DNA from: Rhizophagus irregularis
Lineage: Eukaryota; Glomeromycota; Glomeromycetes; Glomerales; Glomeraceae
NCBI RefSeq assembly: GCF_026210795.1
Contig: NC_089442.1
Span: forward strand, 2,852,001 to 2,916,000
Length of the DNA: 64,000 nt
Reading direction: 5' to 3'
Shown: positions 48,201 to 60,245 of the stretch, one piece after another
Position numbering within the stretch: the stretch's first letter is position 1
How the letters are laid out: every line of letters starts with the position of its first letter
Position numbers and translations under genes: made by a program
Notes under the pieces: generated by a model
Seen by the model: the letters and a program-made list of their open reading frames with translations, nothing else
The model's database searches: none
Told to the model about the DNA's origin: nothing

Positions 48201-49613
48201 TAATTTTTGAGCATATTGCTCAAGATCAATTTCAATTACTGAAAATAATTCTTTATTAACATTATATAGATGTAGCAATACTTCAATTGCTTTAAATTGA
48301 ATAAAGCTGCTTGGTGCTTTATTGAGAGATTCAATAGCTAAGTAATAACATAAACCATGTATTGACGTCTGTATTGATGATTGGATAAGACTCTGTGCAA
48401 GATCCAATATCCCAAACCATAATGTATCTGGCAATGCAAGAGGTTCATTTTCAACAAGATCATTAATTAAGCTTCCTGCATTTCTTAGTGTCTTAATGAG
48501 CTTATTAGATATTTCATCAAATTTAAATTGAGAATCTAGAGTGTCTAGTATAGTTTTATTGGCAACATTTTCCCATTCTCTTTCAAAATAAGCCCAAATA
48601 TATTCTACTATCATCATTTCACAAAATTTTTTAGAGCTCCCAGACAATTCAGTAAGTTTATACTTAATTAACAATATAATTCTCCAATTTATATAGTAAG
48701 ACGCTACTGGATATTTGAAACTTAATCCCTGCCGTAATTGTGACAACATAGATAAGATTGAACAATTATCATTTGGAATAGGAAGTCCAGGTAAGGCTCC
48801 AGGTGCAATGTTTAAAAAAGTCTTAAGAAAGCTTGTTAATCGTCGAAAAATTTCTTGAACCCAATTTTCATCATCACGTAAACTATGTAACGTATCTCGT
48901 AAATGGGTTAATAAAAAATCAACATTATAATTTCGCTTTTTTGCAATTTTTTCATTACCTTGATTATCTTTTTGATGATCTAATGGATTATAATTAAGAT
49001 TAAAGTCATTTTTGAATCCTTCTTCTACAGCTTTATTTATTTTAGGTCTAATATTATTTTCAAGTCCTTCTTTTATTACTTGAGTTGTTTTACGATGAAT
49101 TTTTGCAAATTTTGCCAAAGAATTATAAAGTTGATTTCGAAATTCTCTAGTGAGACGTATTTTTAAGAAAAGTATCCTTTCTAAAGCTGCTATCCATGTA
49201 CGTATATGTAATTCTAACCTAGCTGCACTTTCTTCTGAATAATATGAATCGAATAAAGCGGGGCTAGCCAACTTCTTTAACGATTTAACTAATACATTAT
49301 CAGAAATTTGTTCTTGAAAATTTTCAAATAGTAATTTTAGGGCATACAAATATTTCACTTCATCTAATTCCTCAATAATAAGTTTTTTGACTTTTTCATC
49401 TGTTGTTGTGAATCCATCCATTTCTAATTCGAGTAGGACTTGATTTTCAAATATATTTGTATGGCTTTCTTCATAATTGTTTTCTATCCTTTTCTTACTC
49501 GAAGATCCTTCACTCTAAATATTTTATTTAAAATTGTTTCATATATTAATATTTTAAATAAAATTAACTAAAATGATAATTTCATTATTACCTGGCTTGA
49601 AATTCTATCCATG
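45272..49613 (-). CDS. RING-like/TPR protein, divergent family member (six exons)
   Basis: Exons on - : 49593-49613 (MDRISSQ), 46520-49514, 46363-46444, 45754-45916, 45528-45689, 45272-45451; all GT-AG, phases agree, 1200 aa. It is the most divergent intact copy but keeps the full order: N-terminal helical region, Cys/His module TCPISSEPADKLCTFGCQHT ... CPIC, a TPR array of better consensus than the others (for example AMEYFKKAYDVDPENFHNLS), and the C-terminal module with WDDVKYYVAWRLCIRELP and GLGWTEYTVP. In the N-terminal part, an extra block between the RKTTQV helix and the LLTHLRDTLHSL helix lengthens the linker. The third intron holds a 371-bp MITE. Same proposed scaffold or E3-like role. 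Confidence 0.85.
45959..46329. mobile_element. PIF/Harbinger-type MITE inside an intron
   Basis: Inverted ends GGC(C/T)(A/G)CTCCAATTTAATAG continuing TTTGTTTAACGT, with TTA on both sides (45956-45958 and 46330-46332). TTA duplications are typical of PIF/Harbinger. It lies in the intron between exons 3 and 4 of the divergent family member; without it that intron would be about 72 bp, equal to the same intron in the other copies. Confidence 0.85.
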
Positions 49614-51722
49614 CTTTTTCTTACAGAAGAGAAGTGACAATATTTGTTGTATTTGTTGACAATTATTAAATAATGCAGTAACATGTAGATCGGGCTTTGA
49701 ACTGTGAAACAATGATGCGATTGGCGTGCATCGACTGCGTGTATATCACGTGATACAGTCTACTTTTCCACCATGTGATTTTTGTGGCGTTTAAAAGTTT
49801 GGTAGTTTCGTGTGTAACATTCATCTTAGGAAAAAAAAACAAAAAAAAAAGAAATTATTTTATTACTCTTTTACAACAAAAATAACTCTTACACTTTATT
49901 AAATTTAATAAACAAATAAATAAACACTTTTTAAAGATAATAATTTTTACTCAAGCTAGCTTGCCAAAAATTAATATATAGACAGTTCTTCGCCTGCTGA
50001 ATAACATTACTTAATCTCTAGAGACTTGTTTACCAAAATTACGCTATAAAGTTAAAATACCACCTGCGCGTGGCACAGTAATCCGTACAGAAATATTAAT
50101 ATTTTTGCAAATATTCAAGATATTTTGATAAAAATTAATATTTAAGTAGTTCCATACCCGCTGAATGGCATTATTTAAGCTTCCTAGACCTATGATACTT
50201 CGTTTAACTAAAGTATCAAAATTATAAAATTAAAAAAAATGTAACAATTAATTTTATTAGAAAAAAATAGATACTGTACTTTTTCATAAATACTTAAGCA
50301 ATATCAATAAATAAATATTTCCACATCTATTAAATAACTACTTAGTCCACTCAAGTCTGTCATTTCAAAATTAATAATATAAATTCTAAAAAAGTATCAT
50401 ATGCTTTAGCTTTTCAAAATTTTTTTTATTTTTTTTATTATTTAATGAATTTTTAAAACATTATTATAAGAAAAGAAAGAGAGAGCTTTGTTATAATGGG
50501 GTAAACAATAAACAAATATATTAGACGAGGTCAACTCGTAGGCTACACGAATTGATCTATATAAAATGTGATCTTACTCCATGTTTAAAATAAAATTTTA
50601 TTATTCGGCGATAACGAAACACGGGAATATTCGAATAATAAATTTTTGTCAAAGTTTCATATCTTTTAAAAAAACTGATCAGCTGTTAAATACGTGAGAA
50701 TAATACACAAACAAAAATTTTTAAACATATAGATTTGTACTGAGTCCCATTCCTTAAGTCCATATAATAAATAATATATACTGTATTTAATGTAAATAAA
50801 TGCATAACATCTTAATCTTTTTCATGCCACTCTATCATATAGTGAATATTTTATCCCTAAATTGATATAAATTGCTGAATTAAATTTTTATTGATTTGTT
50901 TCTTTTTTTATAATGAACAAATAATTTAATGGTTCCGAATGAAATAATTTTGTTTGTTTTCCCAACTTACCGGGTTAAAGCACTTTTATTGGGACGTCTA
51001 AAGCGGAGTAGAATTACGTGTATTAATATGTGAATGGCACGGTGATACTTTCAGGACTCAAATAACCTAATAATATTTGTATGTTTAAAGAAGGTAATAA
51101 AAGCAAACGAAACTACTCTGTAAAATACAAAATACAAAAAATGGAGTCTAGAAAGCTAAGAAGGTTAAGAGGAGTTTAAATGTTTAATATATTTCAGCGT
51201 TGGCTCGGCAAAATTTTCATGAATGATTAATTAATGACATAAAATAGCCACAAATAATATAATTTCTAAGACCTATATTATTTATCCTAAAATGTCTATT
51301 ACTCAATATATCATTTTGCATACACGATAAAACCAGAATTTTATTGGAGTTTGGCCTGAAATGATTTATTATTGTACAATAATAGTTTATTTAAGAACAT
51401 GTTTGATCTAATGGAACAAATAATCTGACTATCCGTGAGTAACTAGTATTTGTAATTTGCAACACATTATTTAATTCTAAATTAATATATGTTAAGTTGT
51501 TAAGTCACGGGCAAAAATAAACATTAGTAAACAGAATATTACTAATTTAGAATTACTAAATTAACATATTGGTTAGAATTATGAAATTAAAGAGTAAGAG
51601 TCAATATTTATAATCATGTTAATTTATATGAATTTTTTAATTCGTATTTTATTGATATATAAGTTGGTTAAATATACAATAATAGATAATACATGAAAAT
51701 TTACTGTATATATAAGACACAA
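49614..51722. other. Intergenic between the two - strand family members
   Basis: No gene seen. TCACGTGA at 49746-49753 lies about 135 bp upstream of the divergent member's ATG. The rest is AT-rich. Confidence 0.4.
49746..49753. promoter_or_regulatory. TCACGTGA palindrome upstream of the divergent member
   Basis: A perfect E-box-type palindrome about 135 bp before the ATG at 49613, with a related CATGTGATTT nearby. The same motif recurs upstream of other family members. Confidence 0.35.
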
Positions 51723-54700
51723 TTATAAGTAGCTAATGATATCTTCTAGAGTAATCAAATTTTCTGTTTCTTTTTTTGGAAAATATTTAGAACTCAAAAT
51801 ATTCGGATGATATTTGTATATAGGCAATAAATGACCCATTTTAGGAAAGTAAATAGGATCTCTTTCAAATTGCATGAATCGAACATAATCTATTTGCTAT
51901 AAATTAAAAAATAAAGTAATTAAACGAATTATTGTTTTTTTTTTATAATAAAAAAAAAATGTCGCGCTTATGTAAAATAAAAAAGTATACCATATCAATG
52001 AAAGGTCCGTTTGCAGTAATTGAAGGTTGGACCCAATCGAATTTATTTGATTTTATTTTAATTGGTACTGTAAATTCAATCCAGCCCAATCCAACAAGTT
52101 TTGATAAATCATCATATTCTAATCTATGCTCTCTCCTTTGATGTAATGAATAGTATAAACTAAGTTCCTATAATTAAAATAACAAAAAAAAACAATTTTA
52201 ATAAATGTATAATAAACTATTTTTAATTATTAATTTTATTAATTTAACTTACTACTCCCATGTCAACTATAAAATCCATAGTAGCATTTTTCGATGATAT
52301 ATTGTTAACGCATATTTTCCAAACAATATACAGGTATTGTGATTTTACGTAAGGTAATAGCAGTTTAGGTAACTCCAAATTAAGGTGCACATCCTTAGCA
52401 TCGAATGACCTTCCTGATAAACTTTTAAATATTATATCATATTAATATAACAATTTTTTAGAAAAGCTATATTATAGACACATTGCTTACCTATTTATAT
52501 CATTTTTAAGATGAATATTGCTAATATTCGATATAGAATAAACTTTTTTTACTATAAAAAAAATGGATTAAATTCGTATTTCAATAAATAATAAATTAAA
52601 AGAAAATTCTCTCACCTTTATACATATATTTTTTAAAATTGTCGATAATTCCAATATCTTTATAATCAATATCACTTATTTTGTAATAATCACACAAATA
52701 TGACCAATAATTAAGATAATTTTGTAATAAATAAATAAATGAAATATCTTCATTATATAATTCAAATAACCTATTAAAATCTAATAGCGCTTTATCATAT
52801 TCTCCTAACTCAATATATATTTCACATCTAATAAAAAGTAATGATTTGTTATCGCTAATATTAGAAATTTGGCTTATTTCTGTTACAATATTATAGCATT
52901 TCTTACTTAATAAATATTTCATAAAACAAAATAAAATTTTGGCTAAATTATCATTAGGATCTATTTCCATGCATTTTTCAAAAGCAACTATAGCATCATA
53001 AAAATTTTCCATTGCATAATATGTTAATCCTTTATAGTAATGTGTTAAACTATTTGATGAATTCAATTTAGTAGCTTTATCAAGATCTAATAAAGCTTTG
53101 TTATACTCTTGAAGGGCATAGTAAGAAATAGCTCTTCTGTTTAAATTATGGGTATTTTCTGGATCTACCAAATTTGCATCTGTAAAATATAATACAGCTT
53201 CACTATATCTCCCTAATTTTTTAAGAATTTCTCCATAATAACATAAAATTAATGAATCTTTCTTATTCATATTTAGTAATCTATCTAACATTTCTAAAGA
53301 ATTCAAATATTTTTTCTGCTTATTATAAACATATGCACATTTTTTTAAGCATAAATAACTATTTGGATTGCCTTTTAATGCAATAAGATAATTATCCAAA
53401 GCAGCTAAATAGTAATTATTTTTAACATTACTGTTATTACATAACTTGGTTTCAAGAAGATAAATATCTCCAAGCAATATAAATACTTTATTTGTTTTTG
53501 TCTTATAATTTATTGAAATATTTAAACTATTTATTGCATATTTGTACTCATATTGTCTAAAATAGACTTCTCCTTGAATTAAATAAGCAATAGGTCTTTT
53601 TTGTTTTAAATCAATAGCTTCTTTTAAATATAAATGTGCTTGTTCATAATTATTAAGACACTTGTAAGTATAAGCTAAAATACATCTCATAGTATAATCT
53701 ACCGGAAAAGATATTAAAAATTCTCTGCAATAATATTCAGCCTTTTCATAATTCTTTTTATATAATTCTTTTATAATATTTTGATACATTGGTTGTTGCT
53801 CCTTAGAAATTCTTAGAATAATTGACTGTAATGATAAATTTGACAACATATTTGACATACCTTTTTCCTTCTTAGCTAATATGAGATCAGCTTCTGAATT
53901 ATTTGAATCATCACTATCATATATTTGATCAGAATTTTCTAATTTAATTGGAGGTATAATATGTCCGGATTCAGAGAATTTAGTATATAAATTTTTATAA
54001 ATAGAATTTTGTGGTAAATATCTGATGTCATTTTCTTCAATTTTTTCTCGACATTTAGGACATATTTTTTGTTTCAATAATTTTAAATTATTTAATGATA
54101 ATGTATGTTGACATTTTAAAATACATAACTGATCCTCTGGTTCACTACTAACCGGACAAGTCATTTCATCTGCTATAATATCTATAATATTAGAATTTGA
54201 TGCTTGTTCTCTTTTTAAATATGAATTTTGATTTAAACTTTTTTCTCTTCGTTTTCCTTTCTTTTCTTTTCCAATATTTTCATTTAAAATGTTTAGGTCT
54301 TCAAGATATTTTTCTTTAATAAATAATAATAAATTTTGAAATTTTTCTGAAAAATCCGATGATTTATTTTCATTTAATACTTTTATATATTGATCAAAAT
54401 CATCATCAATCATTGAAAACATTTTACTATCAATATTATGTAAATGTAATAATATTTCAACTGCTTTAAATTGAATGAAACTACTTGGAGCTTTATTAAG
54501 TGATTCAATTGCTAAATAATAACAAAGACCATATGTAGCAGTTCGAGTAGACTTTTGAATAAGTTGTTGTGCAAGATCCAATATTCCAAACCATAAGGTA
54601 TGCGGTAATGCAATAGGTTCATTTCCAGTGAGATCATTTAGGAAACTTCCAGTGTTTTTTAAAGCTTTAGTAACTTTGTTTGATACTTCATCAAATTTTG

Positions 54701-55673
54701 CTTGAGAATTTAAAATAGGTTTATTAGTTACGTCAATCCATTCTCTTTCCAAAAAGCTCCAAAGGTGTTCCATTAATGCCAATTCACAGAATTTTTTATT
54801 AATTATCATTTCAGTACCTACAGACCAAATAAAAAGATTATGTTGAATTATCAACATAATTCTCCAATCTACATAATAAGATGCCACAGGATATTTAAAA
54901 CTCAAGCTTTGACGTATTTGAGCAAGAATTGATAAGATTGAATAATTATCATTTGGAAGAGCGACTCCTGCTATTGGTGCGATATTCAATGCAACTTTAA
55001 GCACTTCTTTACTTCTTCGTCCAATTTCTTGAAACCAGGTTTCATCATCGCGTAAACATTGTAATGTGTCTCGTAAGTGAATTAGTAAGAAGTCAACATT
55101 ATAATTACGCATATTGGTGATGATTTGGTCATCCTGATTGTTGTTTTGTTGACTAAATTGGTTAGAATTTGATCTAAAATTATTATCAAGTCCTATTTCA
55201 ATAACTTGAGTCGTTTTACGATGAATTTCTGCAAATTTTGATAAAGAATTATAAACTTTATCTCGAAGTTCTTTACTAAGTATTATTAGTGAAAAGCATA
55301 TCCGTTCTAAGACTGTTACCCAAGTTCTTAAATGTAACTCCAATCTAGCCACACTTAGATTTGCATAAAAATCGAATGGAGTCGGATCCGCCAAGGCCTC
55401 GAAAGTATCTCGGAGAATATAAGGTGAAAATTCATTTTGTAAATTTTCAAGAAGTAATTTTAATGCATATAAATATTTTATGTCAGTCAATTTTTTAATA
55501 AGTTCTTCTGCCTTTTTATCGGGAGTTGTAAATCCATCCTTATTGAAGAAGTATTCATGCAAAACCGTTTTACTCTACATATTTATAAAATCATCATAAA
55601 CCCAATTTTTTAATTGATTAAATATTTAATATTACTTAAAATTATAATTTACCTGACTTGAACTTCCTTCCAT
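51723..55673 (-). CDS. RING-like/TPR protein, - strand member close to copies 1 and 2 (six exons)
   Basis: Exons on - : 55653-55673 (MEGSSSQ), 52616-55574, 52491-52551, 52253-52421, 51991-52167, 51723-51896; all GT-AG, phases agree, 1186 aa. The N-terminal half is close to copies 1 and 2, but exon 2 starts later and lacks about 20 residues that follow MEGSSSQ there. The Cys/His module reads TCPVSSEPEDQLCILKCQH ... CPKC. The TPR region and C-terminal module are more diverged (ending KYFPKKETENLITLEDIISYL), so the two halves have different similarity levels, as gene conversion would give. Upstream lies a 231-bp MITE at about 220 bp. Confidence 0.85.
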
Positions 55674-55890
55674 ATTTTTTTTTGTTGCAAAAGAATTAAA
55701 CCTCTACCGGCGTAAGCTTTTTAGGAATAATATTTGCGTTTAAACGTAAGCTTGTACAACTGCAAGTTGGCGTAAATTTATATTGTAACGATCCATTCAA
55801 AATGAACTTATTTAGTATGATTTGTGTCTCCAAACAGTTGCACACATGCGCATCACAATTTTGTGGCGTAGTATCAAAGTCTAATGATTT

Positions 55891-56121
55891 CCCCTGCGTA
55901 CCCTTCAAAAAATGTCACGAAAATTCACGTGACTTTTTTTTGTCACAACCGTCACACCCACTGCGTTTCCATTTTCTATAAGTATCTGAGGGACTTAGTT
56001 TTTTTCGAGTAAGTAAAAACCTATTCGTCACACCCTTATTCGTCACTGTTTATTTTCACGTGTTAGTGCATAACGCCGTAATGCCGGCCGTTTCGTGACA
56101 TTTTTGAAGGGTACGCAGGGG
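55891..56121. mobile_element. 231-bp MITE with long inverted ends
   Basis: Ends CCCCTGCGTACCCTTCAAAA then (A)ATGTCACGAAA are inverted over about 31 bp with one gap. Flanks share AAAGT-AATGAT (about 55877-55888 and 56128-56138), which may be a worn duplication of 9-11 bp, suggesting a Mutator-like origin. Inside are TCACGTGA (55925) and CACGTG (56057). It lies about 220 bp upstream of a RING/TPR gene start. Confidence 0.75.
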
Positions 56122-56149
56122 TAGTCCAAAGTAATGATGGAATAAAATT

Positions 56150-57133
56150 TGCTTAAACACAAGGGGTTGATGTTCAGTTACAGTTAATTGACCGGTTAAG
56201 CCGTTAAGGTAAGGCATCTCAAAAAATTGGTTAACCAACTAAAATTATTTGGATCATAATTCTTTTCAGAGCTAGTGTTTCGATCCGGGTAGAAACCGTT
56301 ACCCGGATAAATTAAAAAAATTATCCGGTTTTTATCCGGATTATCCGCCTCGGATAAAAATCCGGATATATCCGGATAGAAACCGAAATCCGGATAGAAT
56401 TAATATTAATTTTTTTTATAGATTGGGAAATTCATGGCATATATTAAATAAAATTCATGGTATAAGTTTAATTAAGTTCCATAGTAACAAATTTGATTAA
56501 ATTGGTGGCGTTTATTTAATTAAATCGTAGATCTTAAATTAAGGTTAGAAACTCTAATTTCGGCCGGCACTATGAATTTTGCCCAAATTATGCTGTAGGT
56601 TTGATTTTCCGAAATTTTTTAGAAAATGTGAACTTTTTTTTTGTCCGTGATCATCAAGATTGTTGCATGCTTTTAGTGCACAAAATGGCTTAATATCAAT
56701 AAGTCAAAATAATAAACCGAATTTTAGAATTGAAACTTAAGAAATGAATAATAATCACGATTGATTGACTCTAAAAATCAATTCTTATTTTGGGAATTGA
56801 TTTCAATCCTTCACTGAATAAAAATTTAGAAAGAAAACTAATTTAAACATTTAAGAAAAACTTTTTTTTATTTTCATTATCCGGATTCCGGGTCAAAACC
56901 GGATATTTTTTAACCGGATATTTATCCGGGTAAAAACCGCGATTATCCGGATATCCGAAAAATAAAATTATCCGGGTTCAACCGGTTGGACCCGAATACG
57001 GATCGAAACACTATTCAGAGCTATATAATGTCATATAATGCGGTCATATGTTCTCAAGAATAAAAATTCATTTTTGATTAACGAAATTAATGAAATAGGA
57101 TCATCCTATAGCTAAATATACAATTTATAGCAT
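56150..57133. repeat. Inverted copy of the 11.05-11.28 kb repeat, interrupted by an hAT element
   Basis: Outside 56273-57013 the sequence is the reverse complement of 11045-11283, with ATTATATA, CCAAATA and GGTTAACCAA landmarks in the same order. It lies upstream of a family member, as does the other copy. Confidence 0.55.
56273..57013. mobile_element. hAT-type element, 741 bp, perfect 8-bp duplication
   Basis: Ends TAGTGTTTCGATCCG and its exact inverse; TTCAGAGC directly on both sides (56265-56272 and 57014-57021). Sub-terminal parts have many TATCCGG/CCGGATA repeats, a typical binding-site array for a transposase. No transposase frame. Confidence 0.9.
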
Positions 57134-58228
57134 AGTATGTTTCTTCACATACGATACAGAAAAAAAAAACATATAAAATAAGGCGAACTTTTTGTAATTC
57201 AAGCGTTAATTTAGTTGATTCTATGAGATTTTGGATATAATTATTATATTAGGAAATTCTATGATTGACATTATCTTTTTTACGTAGAGCCGCAAATTTT
57301 ACAATATCGCGGATCAAAAAAGTAAATTAATTTACATGCTTACAAAATAATTTAGGGTTTATAAAAAATTTATTAGATGGCAAACCCAAACGTACTTAAG
57401 CTAAATGTATAAAATATAGTCCAATCTAGCTTCTCCAGGAGAATTTAAACATACTCGCAAAAGAATTATTGGTTACTTTTCATAGTTGCGCTGTCATACA
57501 AACGTAAAATAACTTGTGCCATTTAGAAAAAAATTATCGTTTCTTTGCTCTGAAATATTTAATAATTTATTTAAGAGTTTGTTAATCATTATTACTAAAG
57601 AGGTGCATGATTTTTTGTTAATATTAATTTAATATTTTTAATAAAATTTCTTCTCCCGCAATAGCTTTAAAATTGTTTTGCAGAAATTGGAATACTTATT
57701 ACGTTAATAATCATTCAAAGCATAAAAAGTTTCCTACATTGTGCGATTAAATATTTATTTTAAAAAAAATATACTGTATATAAAAAAATATTTTGATTTT
57801 AACTGTTAATTTTTATTTATTAAGACATTCACTTCCTTATACACGACAAAAATTACTATGGTGACGAGATACAAAATAATTTTGAGTGCGTATCTTAGTT
57901 TTTCAAATATACTTATTAAATAGTCATCTGTTATATTTAAATATTTAACAGGAAATGTATTATCTTTTCAAATTTTAAAAATTTCTAAAATGATAATTAT
58001 TATCTGAAATATGTTTTATAAAACTTTTTATTAAGGAACTTAATATTTATTTGAACTTGCTTTATCATGACTTCTAAGTTTCTTTATTTTTATTAATTAT
58101 TTAACATATTAAAAGCTTAATTATTACAACAATTAGAATAGGCAAAAAATACACATATAGTAAGCCATAAATTTTTAATAAACTATAAAATTTAATGCAA
58201 ATTTTTATATCCTGATTAGAGACCACCC
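57022..58228. other. AT-rich intergenic sequence
   Basis: Apart from the end of the older repeat (to 57133) nothing is recognised. Confidence 0.4.
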
Positions 58229-59718
58229 TATAAAAAAATTGGATACGTTTTTTATAAAGTTTTTATACGATTTTTTTCCTTAGAAATAGCGCATCATAAT
58301 AGGATACGGAAAATGCACAATTCCGTACCACTAAAAATATGGTTTGGATATGGAATTTGCACAGGATTCATATGGAATTTACATGATTTGATCACTGATT
58401 TTATTAGGAAATTTATACGATTTGGTCACTGAATTTACTATTTATATTACTATAATTGTATTTACATAAATCTAATTTTACTTTATTAAATTATATAAAA
58501 ATAAAAAATAAAATACAAATACATTTAATATGAAAATTCCCTCCTTATTAAAACCACCTATTGCAACCAAAATTATCTATAAGTTCAGGTTCATTTGGAG
58601 TCAAACAATCTAAAAAAAAACAAAAAAAAAAAGAAACATAAGAACGTCTAACTTAATTGGAAACAAAACCCTCCCTCATATAGTATCTGCAATCATCCAA
58701 GTCACCAAAGGTCAGCATTCCTACAAAAAAAGAAAGAGCACTCCAGAATGTCTGACCTACATAAAAGAAAAAAATTATGAAGCATCTGATGAAAAAGAAA
58801 CCAAAACAACAAATAAATCCAAAACTGACCTACAAAAAAAGAAGACTCTGAAGCAACAAAACTGAAACAACCTACAAAAAGAAAAGAATCTGAACCCAAC
58901 TTACAAAAAAAAAAGAAAATTTGAACTGGCCTAAAAAAAGAAAAAAAATCCTGAACCATCCTACAAAAAGGAAAGGACTCCCAAACTGATCTACAAAAAA
59001 GAAACAAGAAACTGAATCTTCTCACAAAAAAAAATCTGTCGGCCTATGAAATAAAAAAGGGATAAATGATAAATATAAATAAAAAAGATAGGGGAATAAA
59101 GAATAAATCGAAAAAATATTTTTTTAAAAAGAGGGGTAACGAAGTTAAGAAAGTTAAAAAAAATTTTTTTTTGAAGGGAGGACGTCAAAGTTAGAAAAAT
59201 AAAAAATTTTTTATAAAGAGGAAATAGAAGAAAATTTTTTTTAAAAAAAAGAAGAGTAGGAATAAAAGAATAAAATCAAAAAAAATTTTTTTTTAAAGGA
59301 GAGTGACGAAAAAAAAATTTTTTTAAAGTGAGATACGAAAAAAAAAATTTTTTTAAAAGGGGGTGACAAAGAAAGAAGAAAACTGAAATTTAGAAAGGAA
59401 AGGAAAGAGATCAAACTCATCAAAGTAAAGGTTCATATAAAAAACAAAAAACGTATCATAAGAAAACAATAAACAATCACGTGATCTCGTATTATGATAC
59501 AAGATTTTTGTAAAATTATCTTCTAAAATATTAACAGTTAAGTTTAAAAATTCCGTATACATCCACATGATTAATTTTTTCCGTATATATTTCGTATACA
59601 TTAGTTTTTTTAAAAATGAATTGCTTATTAAATATATGGAATTTGTATACGGAATCTATAGAAACGTACATAAAATTTATACAAAACGTATCCTTTCCGT
59701 ATACATATTTCTTATAGG
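58229..59718. mobile_element. Possible larger relative of the foldback element, with an A-rich interior
   Basis: The left end CCTATAAAAAAATTGGATAC and right end GTATCC ... CTTATAGG are loosely inverted, and both carry CGTATAC/GGATACGG and ATGCACAATTCCGTA-type motifs seen in the foldback at 59834. Between lies a purine-rich tract. No clean target duplication was found, so the limits are tentative. Confidence 0.35.
58690..59400. repeat. Purine-rich minisatellite tracts
   Basis: 58690-59030 repeats a CCTACAAAAAAAGAAA(A/G) unit with CTGAA(C/A)C between, roughly every 35-45 bp. 59110-59370 repeats GACGAAAAAAAAATTTTTTT with AAAG(G/T)GAG-type spacers, each able to form an A/T hairpin. Open frames on - here are only by-products. 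Confidence 0.55.
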
Positions 59719-59833
59719 AACATTAGAGGTGCTTGCCAAGACTCTTTTAGAATTTTGGAATCAAAATTCTAAAATCTAAGCCAATTTCTGATAAAATCTA
59801 TCTTTTGGAGTTTTGAAACTACAAAGCTAACAA

Positions 59834-60118
59834 CCCTATAAAAAAAGTAAATACGTTTTTTATAATGAAAGATACGTTTTGTATACTGAGAGATACGTCT
59901 AGATACGTCTAAATACGTTTTGAGATACCGAAAAATGCACAATTCCGTATCTTGCAAGACACGTTTTGTATACGGAGACACTGAAAAAACGTATCATGTG
60001 AGATGCAGAATTGTGCATTTTTCCGTGTCTCAAAACGTATCCAGACGTATCTAGACGTATCTCTCAGTATACAAAACGTATCTTTCAGTATAAAAACGTA
60101 TCTACTTTTTTTATAGGG
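59834..60118. mobile_element. Foldback element with ~120-bp arms
   Basis: Two arms starting CCCTATAAAAAAAGTA(A/G)ATA are inverted over nearly their whole length, with only a short spacer (about 59960-59990). The arms contain GATACGTCTA repeated in tandem and ATGCACAATTC. Such near-perfect palindromes are typical of foldback MITEs. The target duplication is unclear. Confidence 0.8.
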
Positions 60119-60182
60119 CAAATTTATATATATATATTTTACAGTAATTTCAAAATTTTTGAAGTACTTAGCCTATTTTCTG

Positions 60183-60245
60183 AAAGAAACTACCTGAAGC
60201 TTTATTAATTGATTCAATTGCCAAATTATAACAGACCATAAATAT
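60183..60245 (-). pseudogene. Fragment of the RING/TPR family N-terminal region
   Basis: On - the DNA reads about YNLAIESINKASGSF, matching YYLAIESLNKAPSSF of the intact copies, with a small deletion before it. Only some 60 bp remain. Confidence 0.55.

Noticed and set aside
58702-59601. Phe-rich frames on the - strand
   Set aside because: By-products of purine-rich tandem repeats; no start context, no homologous copy.
59567-60208. Short frames over the foldback element
   Set aside because: They read through inverted arms and repeat the same peptide in both directions.
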